Source: Siphonodentalium dalli
Taxonomy: Eukaryota; Mollusca; Scaphopoda; Gadilida; Siphonodentaliidae
Assembly (NCBI GenBank): GCA_032622095.1
Contig: CP136061.1
Coordinates: forward strand, 175,113,692-175,177,691
Reading direction: 5' to 3'
Length of the DNA: 64,000 bases
This document shows, piece by piece, positions 43,701-58,060 of the stretch. The notes below the pieces were generated by a model, which saw only the letters and a program-made list of their open reading frames with translations, did not search any database and was not told the origin of the DNA. The position numbers and the translations under genes were made by a program. Position 1 is the first letter of the stretch. Each line of letters starts with the position of its first letter.

Positions 43701-45512
43701 TAACAGCTGGTTGCCATGGATACAGAGATCCACACAGTCACCCCAACTCGTAATAGGAACGATCTAGACCAAGAACATGTCCCATGTGCAGAAGGGATGT
43801 TATGTTACACCAGCGATATAGAGTTACGGGATATTTGTCTTATTGAGAAATCGGTACCCCAACTGCCAGAAATATATATATATACAGCCGGTACCCCAAC
43901 TGACCAGTATATAGGTTCAATATATATATTAATAATTAACTGAAAAATGGAAGTGGGGCTATTTCGAAAATATCTAGATAGTGGAGATAGCACAATTACA
44001 AGCTGATATATGAAGGTAAAATGGTGCAACCTGTTTCCAATCCGAAATGGTGCATATACATTATGTTGGTGGCCATGAATGGCAAAAAATGGTCAAATTT
44101 GAGAAAATTTGGTAATAAAGGTGACAAAATTAATCACGATCACCATATCGGAGAGCTCAATCACGCGTTATTCAGTAACCACCACAAATAATTGCGTAAT
44201 TTAACGCTAAATGGTGGAGCTTGTTGGCTTAATATATGTGTTTTTTTCCAGAATTACTAAGAAATTGGACCCAAAATACATCTTAAAACAGTCATTTGCG
44301 GAATATAACAGCTGGTTGCCATGGATACAGAGATCCACATAGTCACCCCAACTCGTAATAGGAACGATCTAGACCAAGAACATGTCCCATGTGCAGAAGG
44401 GATGTTATGTTACACAAGCGATATAGATTAACGGGATATTTGTCTTATTGAGTAATCGGTACCCCAACTGCCAGAAATATATATATATACAGCCGGTACC
44501 CCAACTGACCAGTATATAGGTTCAATATATATCATAATTAACTGAAAAATGGAAGTGGGGCTATTCCGAAAATATCTAGATAGTGGAGATAGCACAATTA
44601 CAAGCTGATATATGAAGGTAAAATGGTGCAACCTGTTTCCAATCCGAAATGGTGCATATACATTATGTTGGTGGCCATGAATGGCAAAAATGGTCAAATT
44701 TGAGAAAATTTGGTAATAAAGGTGACAAAATTAATCACGGTCACCATATCGGAGAGCTCAATCACGCGTTATTCAGTAACCACCACAAATAATTGCGTAA
44801 TTTAACGCTAAATGGTGGAGCTTGTTGGCTTAATATATGTGGTTTTTTCCAGAATTACTAAGAAATTGGACCCAAAATACATCTTAAAACAGTCATTTGC
44901 GGAATATAACAGCTGGTTGCCATGGATACAGAGATCCACATAGTCACCCCAACTCGTAATAGGAACGATCTAGACCAAGAACATGTCCCATGTGCAGAAG
45001 GGATGTTATGTTACACAAGCGATATAGATTAACGGGATATTTGTCTTATTGAGTAATCGGTACCCCAACTGCCAGAAATATATATATATACAGCCGGTAC
45101 CCCAACTGACCAGTATATAGGTTCAATATATATCATAATTAACTGAAAAATGGAAGTGGGACTATTCCGAAAATATCTAGATAGTGGAGATAGCACAATT
45201 ACAAGCTGATATATGAAGGTAAAATGGTGCAACCTGTTTCCAATCCGAAATGGTGCATATACATTATGTTGGTGGCCATGAATGGCAAAAAATGGTAAAA
45301 TTTGGTAATAAAGGTGACAAAATTAATCACGATCACCATATCGGAGAGCTCAATCATGCCCTATTCAGTAACCACCACAAATAATTGCGTAATTTTACGC
45401 TAAATGGTGGAACTTGTTGGCTATATATGTGTTTTTTTTCCAGAATTACTAAGAAATTGGACCCAAAATACATCTTAAAACAGTCATTTACAGAATATAA
45501 CAGCTGGTTGCC
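40727..45512 (+). repeat. Eight-monomer block A-B-C-G-E-C-D-E, copy 1
   Basis: 4,786 bases; monomers start at 40727, 41321, 41915, 42520, 43125, 43716, 44321 and 44922. The first E has a B-like second half (CATGCGTTATT, ACTAAGAAATT). Confidence 0.88.
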
Positions 45513-48500
45513 ATGGATACAGAGATCCACACAGTCACCCCAACTCGTAATAGGAACGATCTAGACCAAGAACATGTCCCATGTGCAGAAGGGATGTTAT
45601 GTTACACCAGCGATATAGAGTTACGGGATATTTGTCTTATTGAGAAATCGGTACCCCAACTGCCAGAAATATATATATATACAGCCGGTACCCCAACTGA
45701 CCAGTATATAGGTTCAATATATATATTCATAATTAACTGAAAAATGGAAGTGGGGCTATTTCGAAAATATCTAGATAGTGGAGATAGCACAATTACAAGC
45801 TGATATATGAAGGTAAAATGGTGCAACCTGTTTCCAATCCGATATGGTGCATATACATTATGTTGGTGGCCATGAATGGCAAAAAATGGTCAAATTTGGT
45901 AATAAAGGTGACAAAATTAATCACGATCACCATATCGGAGAGCTCAATCATGCCCTATTCAGTAAACACCACAAATAATTGCGTAATTTTACGCTAAATG
46001 GTGGAACTTGTTGGCTATATATGTGTTTTTTTTCCAGAATTACTAAGAAATTGGACCCAAAATACATCTTAAAACAGTCATTTACAGAATATAACAGCTG
46101 GTTGCCATGGATACAGAGATCCACACAGTCACCCCAACTCGTTATAGGAACGATCTAGACCAAGAACATGTCCCATGTGCAGAAGGGATGTTATGTTACA
46201 CAAGCGATATAGATTAACGGGATATTTGTCTTATTGAGTAATCGGTACCCCAACTGCCAGAAATATATATATATACAGCCGGTACCCCAACTGACCAGTA
46301 TATAGGTTCAATATATATATTCATAATTAACTGAAAAATGGAAGTGGGACTATTCCGAAAATATCTAGATAGTGGAGATAGCACAATTACAAGCTGATAT
46401 ATGAAGTTAAAATGGTGCAACCTGTTTCCAATCCGAAATGGTGCATATACATTATGTTGGTGGCCATGAATGGCAAAAAATGGTAAAATTTGGTAATAAA
46501 GGTGACAAAATTAATCACGATCACCATATCGGAGAGCTCAATCATGCGTTATTCAGTAACCACCACAAATAATTGCGTAATTTTACGCTAAATGGTGGAA
46601 CTTGTTGGCTATATATGTGTTTTTTTTCCAGAATTACTAAGAAATTGGACCCAAAATACATCTTAAAACAGTCATTTACAGAATATAACAGCTGGTTGCC
46701 ATGGATACAGAGATCCACACAGTCACCCCAACTCGTAATAGGAACGATCTAGACCAAGAACATGTCCCATGTGCAGAAGGGATGTTATGTTACACCAGCG
46801 ATATAGAGTTACGGGATATTTGTCTTATTGAGAAATCGGTACCCCAACTGCCAGAAATATATATATATACAGCCGGTACCCCAACTGACCAGTATATAGG
46901 TTCAATATATATATTAATAATTAACTGAAAAATGGAAGTGGGGCTATTTCGAAAATATCTAGATAGTGGAGATAGCACAATTACAAGCTGATATATGAAG
47001 GTAAAATGGTGCAACCTGTTTCCAATCCGAAATGGTGCATATACATTATGTTGGTGGCCATGAATGGCAAAAAATGGTCAAATTTGAGAAAATTTGGTAA
47101 TAAAGGTGACAAAATTAATCACGATCACCATATCGGAGAGCTCAATCACGCGTTATTCAGTAACCACCACAAATAATTGCGTAATTTAACGCTAAATGGT
47201 GGAGCTTGTTGGCTTAATATATGTGTTTTTTTCCAGAATTACTAAGAAATTGGACCCAAAATACATCTTAAAACAGTCATTTGCGGAATATAACAGCTGG
47301 TTGCCATGGATACAGAGATCCACATAGTCACCCCAACTCGTAATAGGAACGATCTAGACCAAGAACATGTCCCATGTGCAGAAGGGATGTTATGTTACAC
47401 CAGCGATATAGATTTACGGGGTATTTGTCTTATTGAGAAATCGGTACCCCAACTGCCAGAAATATATATATATATACAGCGGTACCCCAACTGACCAGTA
47501 TATAGGTTCAATATATATATTCATAATTAACTGAAAAATGGAAGTGGGGCTATTCCGAAAATATCTAGATAGTGGAGATAGCACAATTACAAGCTGATAT
47601 ATGAAGGTAAAATGGTGCAACCTGTTTCCAATCCGAAATGGTGCATATACATTATGTTGGTGGCCATGAATGGCAAAAATGGTCAAATTTGAGAAAATTT
47701 GGTAATAAAGGTGACAAAATTAATCACGGTCACCATATCGGAGAGCTCAATCACGCGTTATTCAGTAACCACCACAAATAATTGCGTAATTTAACGCTAA
47801 ATGGTGGAGCTTGTTGGCTTAATATATGTGGTTTTTTCCCGAATTACTAAGAAATTGGACCCAAAATACATCTTAAAACAGTCATTTGCGGAATATAACA
47901 GCTGGTTGCCATGGATACAGAGATCCACATAGTCACCCCAACTCGTAATAGGAACGATCTAGACCAAGAACATGTCCCATGTGCAGAAGGGATGTTATGT
48001 TACACAAGCGATATAGATTAACGGGATATTTGTCTTATTGAGTAATCGGTACCCCAACTGCCAGAAATATATATATATACAGCCGGTACCCCAACTGACC
48101 AGTATATAGGTTCAATATATATCATAATTAACTGAAAAATGGAAGTGGGACTATTCCGAAAATATCTAGATAGTGGAGATAGCACAATTACAAGCTGATA
48201 TATGAAGGTAAAATGGTGCAACCTGTTTCCAATCCGAAATGGTGCATATACATTATGTTGGTGGCCATGAATGGCAAAAAATGGTAAAATTTGGTAATAA
48301 AGGTGACAAAATTAATCACGATCACCATATCGGAGAGCTCAATCATGCGTTATTCAGTAACCACCACAAATAATTGCGTAATTTTACGCTAAATGGTGGA
48401 ACTTGTTGGCTATATATGTGGGTTTTTTTCCAGAATTACTAAGAAATTGGACCCAAAATACATCTTAAAACAGTCATTTACAGAATATAACAGCTGGTTG

Positions 48501-50299
48501 CCATGGATACAGAGATCCACACAGTCACCCCAACTCGTAATAGGAACGATCTAGACCAAGAACATGTCCCATGTGCAGAAGGGATGTTATGTTACACCAG
48601 CGATATAGAGTTACGGGATATTTGTCTTATTGAGAAATCGGTACCCCAACTGCCAGAAATATATATATATACAGCCGGTACCCCAACTGACCAGTATATA
48701 GGTTCAATATATATATTAATAATTAACTGAAAAATGGAAGTGGGGCTATTTCGAAAATATCTAGATAGTGGAGATAGCACAATTACAAGCTGATATATGA
48801 AGGTAAAATGGTGCAACCTGTTTCCAATCCGAAATGGTGCATATACATTATGTTGGTGGCCATGAATGGCAAAAAATGGTCAAATTTGAGAAAATTTGGT
48901 AATAAAGGTGACAAAATTAATCACGATCACCATATCGGAGAGCTCAATCACGCGTTATTCAGTAACCACCACAAATAATTGCGTAATTTAACGCTAAATG
49001 GTGGAGCTTGTTGGCTTAATATATGTGTTTTTTTCCAGAATTACTAAGAAATTGGACCCAAAATACATCTTAAAACAGTCATTTGCGGAATATAACAGCT
49101 GGTTGCCATGGATACAGAGATCCACATAGTCACCCCAACTCGTAATAGGAACGATCTAGACCAAGAACATGTCCCATGTGCAGAAGGGATGTTATGTTAC
49201 ACAAGCGATATAGATTAACGGGATATTTGTCTTATTGAGTAATCGGTACCCCAACTGCCAGAAATATATATATATACAGCCGGTACCCCAACTGACCAGT
49301 ATATAGGTTCAATATATATCATAATTAACTGAAAAATGGAAGTGGGGCTATTCCGAAAATATCTAGATAGTGGAGATAGCACAATTACAAGCTGATATAT
49401 GAAGGTAAAATGGTGCAACCTGTTTCCAATCCGAAATGGTGCATATACATTATGTTGGTGGCCATGAATGGCAAAAATGGTCAAATTTGAGAAAATTTGG
49501 TAATAAAGGTGACAAAATTAATCACGGTCACCATATCGGAGAGCTCAATCACGCGTTATTCAGTAACCACCACAAATAATTGCGTAATTTAACGCTAAAT
49601 GGTGGAGCTTGTTGGCTTAATATATGTGGTTTTTTCCAGAATTACTAAGAAATTGGACCCAAAATACATCTTAAAACAGTCATTTGCGGAATATAACAGC
49701 TGGTTGCCATGGATACAGAGATCCACATAGTCACCCCAACTCGTAATAGGAACGATCTAGACCAAGAACATGTCCCATGTGCAGAAGGGATGTTATGTTA
49801 CACAAGCGATATAGATTAACGGGATATTTGTCTTATTGAGTAATCGGTACCCCAACTGCCAGAAATATATATATATACAGCCGGTACCCCAACTGACCAG
49901 TATATAGGTTCAATATATATCATAATTAACTGAAAAATGGAAGTGGGACTATTCCGAAAATATCTAGATAGTGGAGATAGCACAATTACAAGCTGATATA
50001 TGAAGGTAAAATGGTGCAACCTGTTTCCAATCCGAAATGGTGCATATACATTATGTTGGTGGCCATGAATGGCAAAAAATGGTAAAATTTGGTAATAAAG
50101 GTGACAAAATTAATCACGATCACCATATCGGAGAGCTCAATCATGCCCTATTCAGTAACCACCACAAATAATTGCGTAATTTTACGCTAAATGGTGGAAC
50201 TTGTTGGCTATATATGTGTTTTTTTTCCAGAATTACTAACAAATTGGACCCAAAATACATCTTAAAACAGTCATTTACAGAATATAACAGCTGGTTGCC
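45513..50299 (+). repeat. Eight-monomer block A-B-C-G-E-C-D-E, copy 2
   Basis: 4,787 bases; monomers start at 45513, 46107, 46701, 47306, 47911, 48503, 49108 and 49709. It has the same order and private variants as the preceding block and is offset from it by 4,786-4,787 bases. Small differences: CCCGAATTACT for CCAGAATTACT near 47838 and one extra G near 48420. Confidence 0.88.
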
Positions 50300-53276
50300 A
50301 TGGATACAGAGATCCACACAGTCACCCCAACTCGTAATAGGAACGATCTAGACCAAGAACATGTCCCATGTGCAGAAGGGATGTTATGTTACACCAGCGA
50401 TATAGAGTTACGGGATATTTGTCTTATTGAGAAATCGGTACCCCAACTGCCAGAAATATATATATATATACAGCCGGTACCCCAACTGACCAGTATATAG
50501 GTTCAATATATATATTCATAATTAACTGAAAAATGGAAGTGGGGCTATTTCGAAAATATCTAGATAGTGGAGATAGCACAATTACAAGCTGATATATGAA
50601 GGTAAAATGGTGCAACCTGTTTCCAATCCGATATGGTGCATATACATTATGTTGGTGGCCATGAATGGCAAAAAATGGTCAAATTTGGTAATAAAGGTGA
50701 CAAAATTAATCACGATCACCATATCGGAGAGCTCAATCATGCCCTATTCAGTAAACACCACAAATAATTGCGTAATTTTACGCTAAATGGTGGAACTTGT
50801 TGGCTATATATGTGGTTTTTTTCCAGAATTACTAAGAAATTGGACCCAAAATACATCTTAAAACAGTCATTTACAGAATATAACAGCTGGTTGCCATGGA
50901 TACAGAGATCCACACAGTCACCCCAACTCGTAATAGGAACGATCTAGACCAAGAACATGTCCCATGTGCAGAAGGGATGTTATGTTACACAAGCGATATA
51001 GATTAACGGGATATTTGTCTTATTGAGTAATCGGTACCCCAACTGCCAGAAATATATATATATACAGCCGGTACCCCAACTGACCAGTATATAGGTTCAA
51101 TATATATATTCATAATTAACTGAAAAATGGAAGTGGGACTATTCCGAAAATATCTAGATAGTGGAGATAGCACAATTACAAGCTGATATATGAAGTTAAA
51201 ATGGTGCAACCTGTTTCCAATCCGAAATGGTGCATATACATTATGTTGGTGGCCATGAATGGCAAAAAATGGTAAAATTTGGTAATAAAGGTGACAAAAT
51301 TAATCACGATCACCATATCGGAGAGCTCAATCATGCGTTATTCAGTAACCACCACAAATAATTGCGTAATTTTACGCTAAATGGTGGAACTTGTTGGCTA
51401 TATATGTGTTTTTTTTCCAGAATTACTAAGAAATTGGACCCAAAATACATCTTAAAACAGTCATTTACAGAATATAACAGCTGGTTGCCATGGATACAGA
51501 GATCCACACAGTCACCCCAACTCGTAATAGGAACGATCTAGACCAAGAACATGTCCCATGTGCAGAAGGGATGTTATGTTACACCAGCGATATAGAGTTA
51601 CGGGATATTTGTCTTATTGAGAAATCGGTACCCCAACTGCCAGAAATATATATATATACAGCCGGTACCCCAACTGACCAGTATATAGGTTCAATATATA
51701 TATTCATAATTAACTGAAAAATGGAAGTGGGGCTATTTCGAAAATATCTAGATAGTGGAGATAGCACAATTACAAGCTGATATATGAAGGTAAAATGGTG
51801 CAACCTGTTTCCAATCCGATATGGTGCATATACATTATGTTGGTGGCCATGAATGGCAAAAAATGGTCAAATTTGGTAATAAAGGTGACAAAATTAATCA
51901 CGATCACCATATCGGAGAGCTCAATCATGCCCTATTCAGTAACCACCACAAATAATTGCGTAATTTAACGCTAAATGGTGGAGCTTGTTGGCTTAATATA
52001 TGTGTTTTTTTCCAGAATTACTAAGAAATTGGACCCAAAATACATCTTAAAACAGTCATTTGCGGAATATAACAGCTGGTTGCCATGGATACAGAGATCC
52101 ACATAGTCACCCCAACTCGTAATAGGAACGATCTAGACCAAGAACATGTCCCATGTGCAGAAGGGATGTTATGTTACACAAGCGATATAGATTAACGGGA
52201 TATTTGTCTTATTGAGTAATCGGTACCCCAACTGCCAGAAATATATATATATACAGCCGGTACCCCAACTGACCAGTATATAGGTTCAATATATATCATA
52301 ATTAACTGAAAAATGGAAGTGGGGCTATTCCGAAAATATCTAGATAGTGGAGATAGCACAATTACAAGCTGATATATGAAGGTAAAATGGTGCAACCTGT
52401 TTCCAATCCGAAATGGTGCATATACATTATGTTGGTGGCCATGAATGGCAAAAATGGTCAAATTTGAGAAAATTTGGTAATAAAGGTGACAAAATTAATC
52501 ACGGTCACCATATCGGAGAGCTCAATCACGCGTTATTCAGTAACCACCACAAATAATTGCGTAATTTAACGCTAAATGGTGGAGCTTGTTGGCTTAATAT
52601 ATGTGGTTTTTTCCAGAATTACTAAGAAATTGGACCCAAAATACATCTTAAAACAGTCATTTGCGGAATATAACAGCTGGTTGCCATGGATACAGAGATC
52701 CACATAGTCACCCCAACTCGTAATAGGAACGATCTAGACCAAGAACATGTCCCATGTGCAGAAGGGATGTTATGTTACACAAGCGATATAGATTAACGGG
52801 ATATTTGTCTTATTGAGTAATCGGTACCCCAACTGCCAGAAATATATATATATACAGCCGGTACCCCAACTGACCAGTATATAGGTTCAATATATATCAT
52901 AATTAACTGAAAAATGGAAGTGGGACTATTCCGAAAATATCTAGATAGTGGAGATAGCACAATTACAAGCTGATATATGAAGGTAAAATGGTGCAACCTG
53001 TTTCCAATCCGAAATGGTGCAGATACATTATGTTGGTGGCCATGAATGGCAAAAAATGGTAAAATTTGGTAATAAAGGTGACAAAATTAATCACGATCAC
53101 CATATCGGAGAGCTCAATCATGCCCTATTCAGTAACCACCACAAATAATTGCGTAATTTTACGCTAAATGGTGGAACTTGTTGGCTATATATGTGTTTTT
53201 TTTCCAGAATTACTAACAAATTGGACCCAAAATACATCTTAAAACAGTCATTTACAGAATATAACAGCTGGTTGCC
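50300..53276 (+). repeat. HOR block A-B-F'-D-E
   Basis: Monomers start at 50300, 50896, 51490, 52085 and 52686. F' (595 bases) is A-like as far as CATGCCCTATTCAG (about 51925-51938) and C-like from AATTTAACGC, a different crossover point from F. Monomer A has one extra TA pair. Confidence 0.85.
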
Positions 53277-55074
53277 ATGGATACAGAGATCCACACAGTC
53301 ACCCCAACTCGTAATAGGAACGATCTAGACCAAGAACATGTCCCATGTGCAGAAGGGATGTTATGTTACACCAGCGATATAGAGTTACGGGATATTTGTC
53401 TTATTGAGAAATCGGTACCCCAACTGCCAGAAATATATATATATACAGCCGGTACCCCAACTGACCAGTATATAGGTTCAATATATATATTCATAATTAA
53501 CTGAAAAATGGAAGTGGGGCTATTTCGAAAATATCTAGATAGTGGAGATAGCACAATTACAAGCTGATATATGAAGGTAAAATGGTGCAACCTGTTTCCA
53601 ATCCGATATGGTGCATATACATTATGTTGGTGGCCATGAATGGCAAAAAATGGTCAAATTTGAGAAAATTTGGTAATAAAGGTGACAAAATTAATCACGA
53701 TCACCATATCGGAGAGCTCAATCACGCGTTATTCAGTAACCACCACAAATAATTGCGTAATTTAACGCTAAATGGTGGAGCTTGTTGGCTTAATATATGT
53801 GTTTTTTTCCAGAATTACTAAGAAATTGGACCCAAAATACATCTTAAAACAGTCATTTGCGGAATATAACAGCTGGTTGCCATGGATACAGAGATCCACA
53901 TAGTCACCCCAACTCGTAATAGGAACGATCTAGACCAAGAACATGTCCCATGTGCAGAAGGGATGTTATGTTACACAAGCGATATAGATTAACGGGATAT
54001 TTGTCTTATTGAGTAATCGGTACCCCAACTGCCAGAAATATATATATATACAGCCGGTACCCCAACTGACCAGTATATAGGTTCAATATATATCATAATT
54101 AACTGAAAAATGGAAGTGGGGCTATTCCGAAAATATCTAGATAGTGGAGATAGCACAATTACAAGCTGATATATGAAGGTAAAATGGTGCAACCTGTTTC
54201 CAATCCGAAATGGTGCATATACATTATGTTGGTGGCCATGAATGGCAAAAATGGTCAAATTTGAGAAAATTTGGTAATAAAGGTGACAAAATTAATCACG
54301 GTCACCATATCGGAGAGCTCAATCACGCGTTATTCAGTAACCACCACAAATAATTGCGTAATTTAACGCTAAATGGTGGAGCTTGTTGGCTTAATATATG
54401 TGGTTTTTTCCAGAATTACTAAGAAATTGGACCCAAAATACATCTTAAAACAGTCATTTGCGGAATATAACAGCTGGTTGCCATGGATACAGAGATCCAC
54501 ATAGTCACCCCAACTCGTAATAGGAACGATCTAGACCAAGAACATGTCCCATGTGCAGAAGGGATGTTATGTTACACAAGCGATATAGATTAACGGGATA
54601 TTTGTCTTATTGAGTAATCGGTACCCCAACTGCCAGAAATATATATATATACAGCCGGTACCCCAACTGACCAGTATATAGGTTCAATATATATCATAAT
54701 TAACTGAAAAATGGAAGTGGGACTATTCCGAAAATATCTAGATAGTGGAGATAGCACAATTACAAGCTGATATATGAAGGTAAAATGGTGCAACCTGTTT
54801 CCAATCCGAAATGGTGCAGATACATTATGTTGGTGGCCATGAATGGCAAAAAATGGTAAAATTTGGTAATAAAGGTGACAAAATTAATCACGATCACCAT
54901 ATCGGAGAGCTCAATCATGCCCTATTCAGTAACCACCACAAATAATTGCGTAATTTTACGCTAAATGGTGGAACTTGTTGGCTATATATGTGTTTTTTTT
55001 TCCAGAATTACTAACAAATTGGACCCAAAATACATCTTAAAACAGTCATTTACAGAATATAACAGCTGGTTGCC
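53277..55074 (+). repeat. HOR block F-D-E
   Basis: Monomers start at 53277, 53882 and 54483. E carries GTGCAGATAC, as does the E just before this block. Confidence 0.85.
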
Positions 55075-58060
55075 ATGGATACAGAGATCCACACAGTCAC
55101 CCCAACTCGTAATAGGAACGATCTAGACCAAGAACATGTCCCATGTGCAGAAGGGATGTTATGTTACACCAGCGATATAGAGTTACGGGATATTTGTCTT
55201 ATTGAGAAATCGGTACCCCAACTGCCAGAAATATATATATATACAGCCGGTACCCCAACTGACCAGTATATAGGTTCAATATATATATTCATAATTAACT
55301 GAAAAATGGAAGTGGGGCTATTTCGAAAATATCTAGATAGTGGAGATAGCACAATTACAAGCTGATATATGAAGGTAAAATGGTGCAACCTGTTTCCAAT
55401 CCGATATGGTGCATATACATTATGTTGGTGGCCATGAATGGCAAAAAATGGTCAAATTTGGTAATAAAGGTGACAAAATTAATCACGATCACCATATCGG
55501 AGAGCTCAATCATGCCCTATTCAGTAAACACCACAAATAATTGCGTAATTTTACGCTAAATGGTGGAACTTGTTGGCTATATATGTGGTTTTTTTTCCAG
55601 AATTACTAAGAAATTGGACCCAAAATACATCTTAAAACAGTCATTTACAGAATATAACAGCTGGTTGCCATGGATACAGAGATCCACACAGTCACCCCAA
55701 CTCGTAATAGGAACGATCTAGACCAAGAACATGTCCCATGTGCAGAAGGGATGTTATGTTACACAAGCGATATAGATTAACGGGATATTTGTCTTATTGA
55801 GTAATCGGTACCCCAACTGCCAGAAATATATATATATACAGCCGGTACCCCAACTGACCAGTATATAGGTTCAATATATATATTCATAATTAACTGAAAA
55901 ATGGAAGTGGGACTATTCCGAAAATATCTAGATAGTGGAGATAGCACAATTACAAGCTGATATATGAAGTTAAAATGGTGCAACCTGTTTCCAATCCGAA
56001 ATGGTGCATATACATTATGTTGGTGGCCATGAATGGCAAAAAATGGTAAAATTTGGTAATAAAGGTGACAAAATTAATCACGATCACCATATCGGAGAGC
56101 TCAATCATGCGTTATTCAGTAACCACCACAAATAATTGCGTAATTTTACGCTAAATGGTGGAACTTGTTGGCTATATATGTGTTTTTTTTCCAGAATTAC
56201 TAAGAAATTGGACCCAAAATACATCTTAAAACAGTCATTTACAGAATATAACAGCTGGTTGCCATGGATACAGAGATCCACACAGTCACCCCAACTCGTA
56301 ATAGGAACGATCTAGACCAAGAACATGTCCCATGTGCAGAAGGGATGTTATGTTACACCAGCGATATAGAGTTACGGGATATTTGTCTTATTGAGAAATC
56401 GGTACCCCAACTGCCAGAAATATATATATATACAGCCGGTACCCCAACTGACCAGTATATAGGTTCAATATATATATTAATAATTAACTGAAAAATGGAA
56501 GTGGGGCTATTTCGAAAATATCTAGATAGTGGAGATAGCACAATTACAAGCTGATATATGAAGGTAAAATGGTGCAACCTGTTTCCAATCCGAAATGGTG
56601 CATATACATTATGTTGGTGGCCATGAATGGCAAAAAATGGTCAAATTTGAGAAAATTTGGTAATAAAGGTGACAAAATTAATCACGATCACCATATCGGA
56701 GAGCTCAATCACGCGTTATTCAGTAACCACCACAAATAATTGCGTAATTTAACGCTAAATGGTGGAGCTTGTTGGCTTAATATATGTGTTTTTTTCCAGA
56801 ATTACTAAGAAATTGGACCCAAAATACATCTTAAAACAGTCATTTGCGGAATATAACAGCTGGTTGCCATGGATACAGAGATCCACATAGTCACCCCAAC
56901 TCGTAATAGGAACGATCTAGACCAAGAACATGTCCCATGTGCAGAAGGGATGTTATGTTACACAAGCGATATAGATTAACGGGATATTTGTCTTATTGAG
57001 TAATCGGTACCCCAACTGCCAGAAATATATATATATACAGCCGGTACCCCAACTGACCAGTATATAGGTTCAATATATATCATAATTAACTGAAAAATGG
57101 AAGTGGGGCTATTCCGAAAATATCTAGATAGTGGAGATAGCACAATTACAAGCTGATATATGAAGGTAAAATGGTGCAACCTGTTTCCAATCCGAAATGG
57201 TGCATATACATTATGTTGGTGGCCATGAATGGCAAAAATGGTCAAATTTGAGAAAATTTGGTAATAAAGGTGACAAAATTAATCACGGTCACCATATCGG
57301 AGAGCTCAATCACGCGTTATTCAGTAACCACCACAAATAATTGCGTAATTTAACGCTAAATGGTGGAGCTTGTTGGCTTAATATATGTGGTTTTTTCCAG
57401 AATTACTAAGAAATTGGACCCAAAATACATCTTAAAACAGTCATTTGCGGAATATAACAGCTGGTTGCCATGGATACAGAGATCCACATAGTCACCCCAA
57501 CTCGTAATAGGAACGATCTAGACCAAGAACATGTCCCATGTGCAGAAGGGATGTTATGTTACACAAGCGATATAGATTAACGGGATATTTGTCTTATTGA
57601 GTAATCGGTACCCCAACTGCCAGAAATATATATATATACAGCCGGTACCCCAACTGACCAGTATATAGGTTCAATATATATCATAATTAACTGAAAAATG
57701 GAAGTGGGACTATTCCGAAAATATCTAGATAGTGGAGATAGCACAATTACAAGCTGATATATGAAGGTAAAATGGTGCAACCTGTTTCCAATCCGAAATG
57801 GTGCATATACATTATGTTGGTGGCCATGAATGGCAAAAAATGGTAAAATTTGGTAATAAAGGTGACAAAATTAATCACGATCACCATATCGGAGAGCTCA
57901 ATCATGCCCTATTCAGTAACCACCACAAATAATTGCGTAATTTTACGCTAAATGGTGGAACTTGTTGGCTATATATGTGGTTTTTTTCCAGAATTACTAA
58001 CAAATTGGACCCAAAATACATCTTAAAACAGTCATTTACAGAATATAACAGCTGGTTGCC
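55075..58060 (+). repeat. HOR block A-B-C-D-E
   Basis: Monomers start at 55075, 55670, 56264, 56869 and 57470; canonical five-monomer order, 2,986 bases. Confidence 0.88.
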
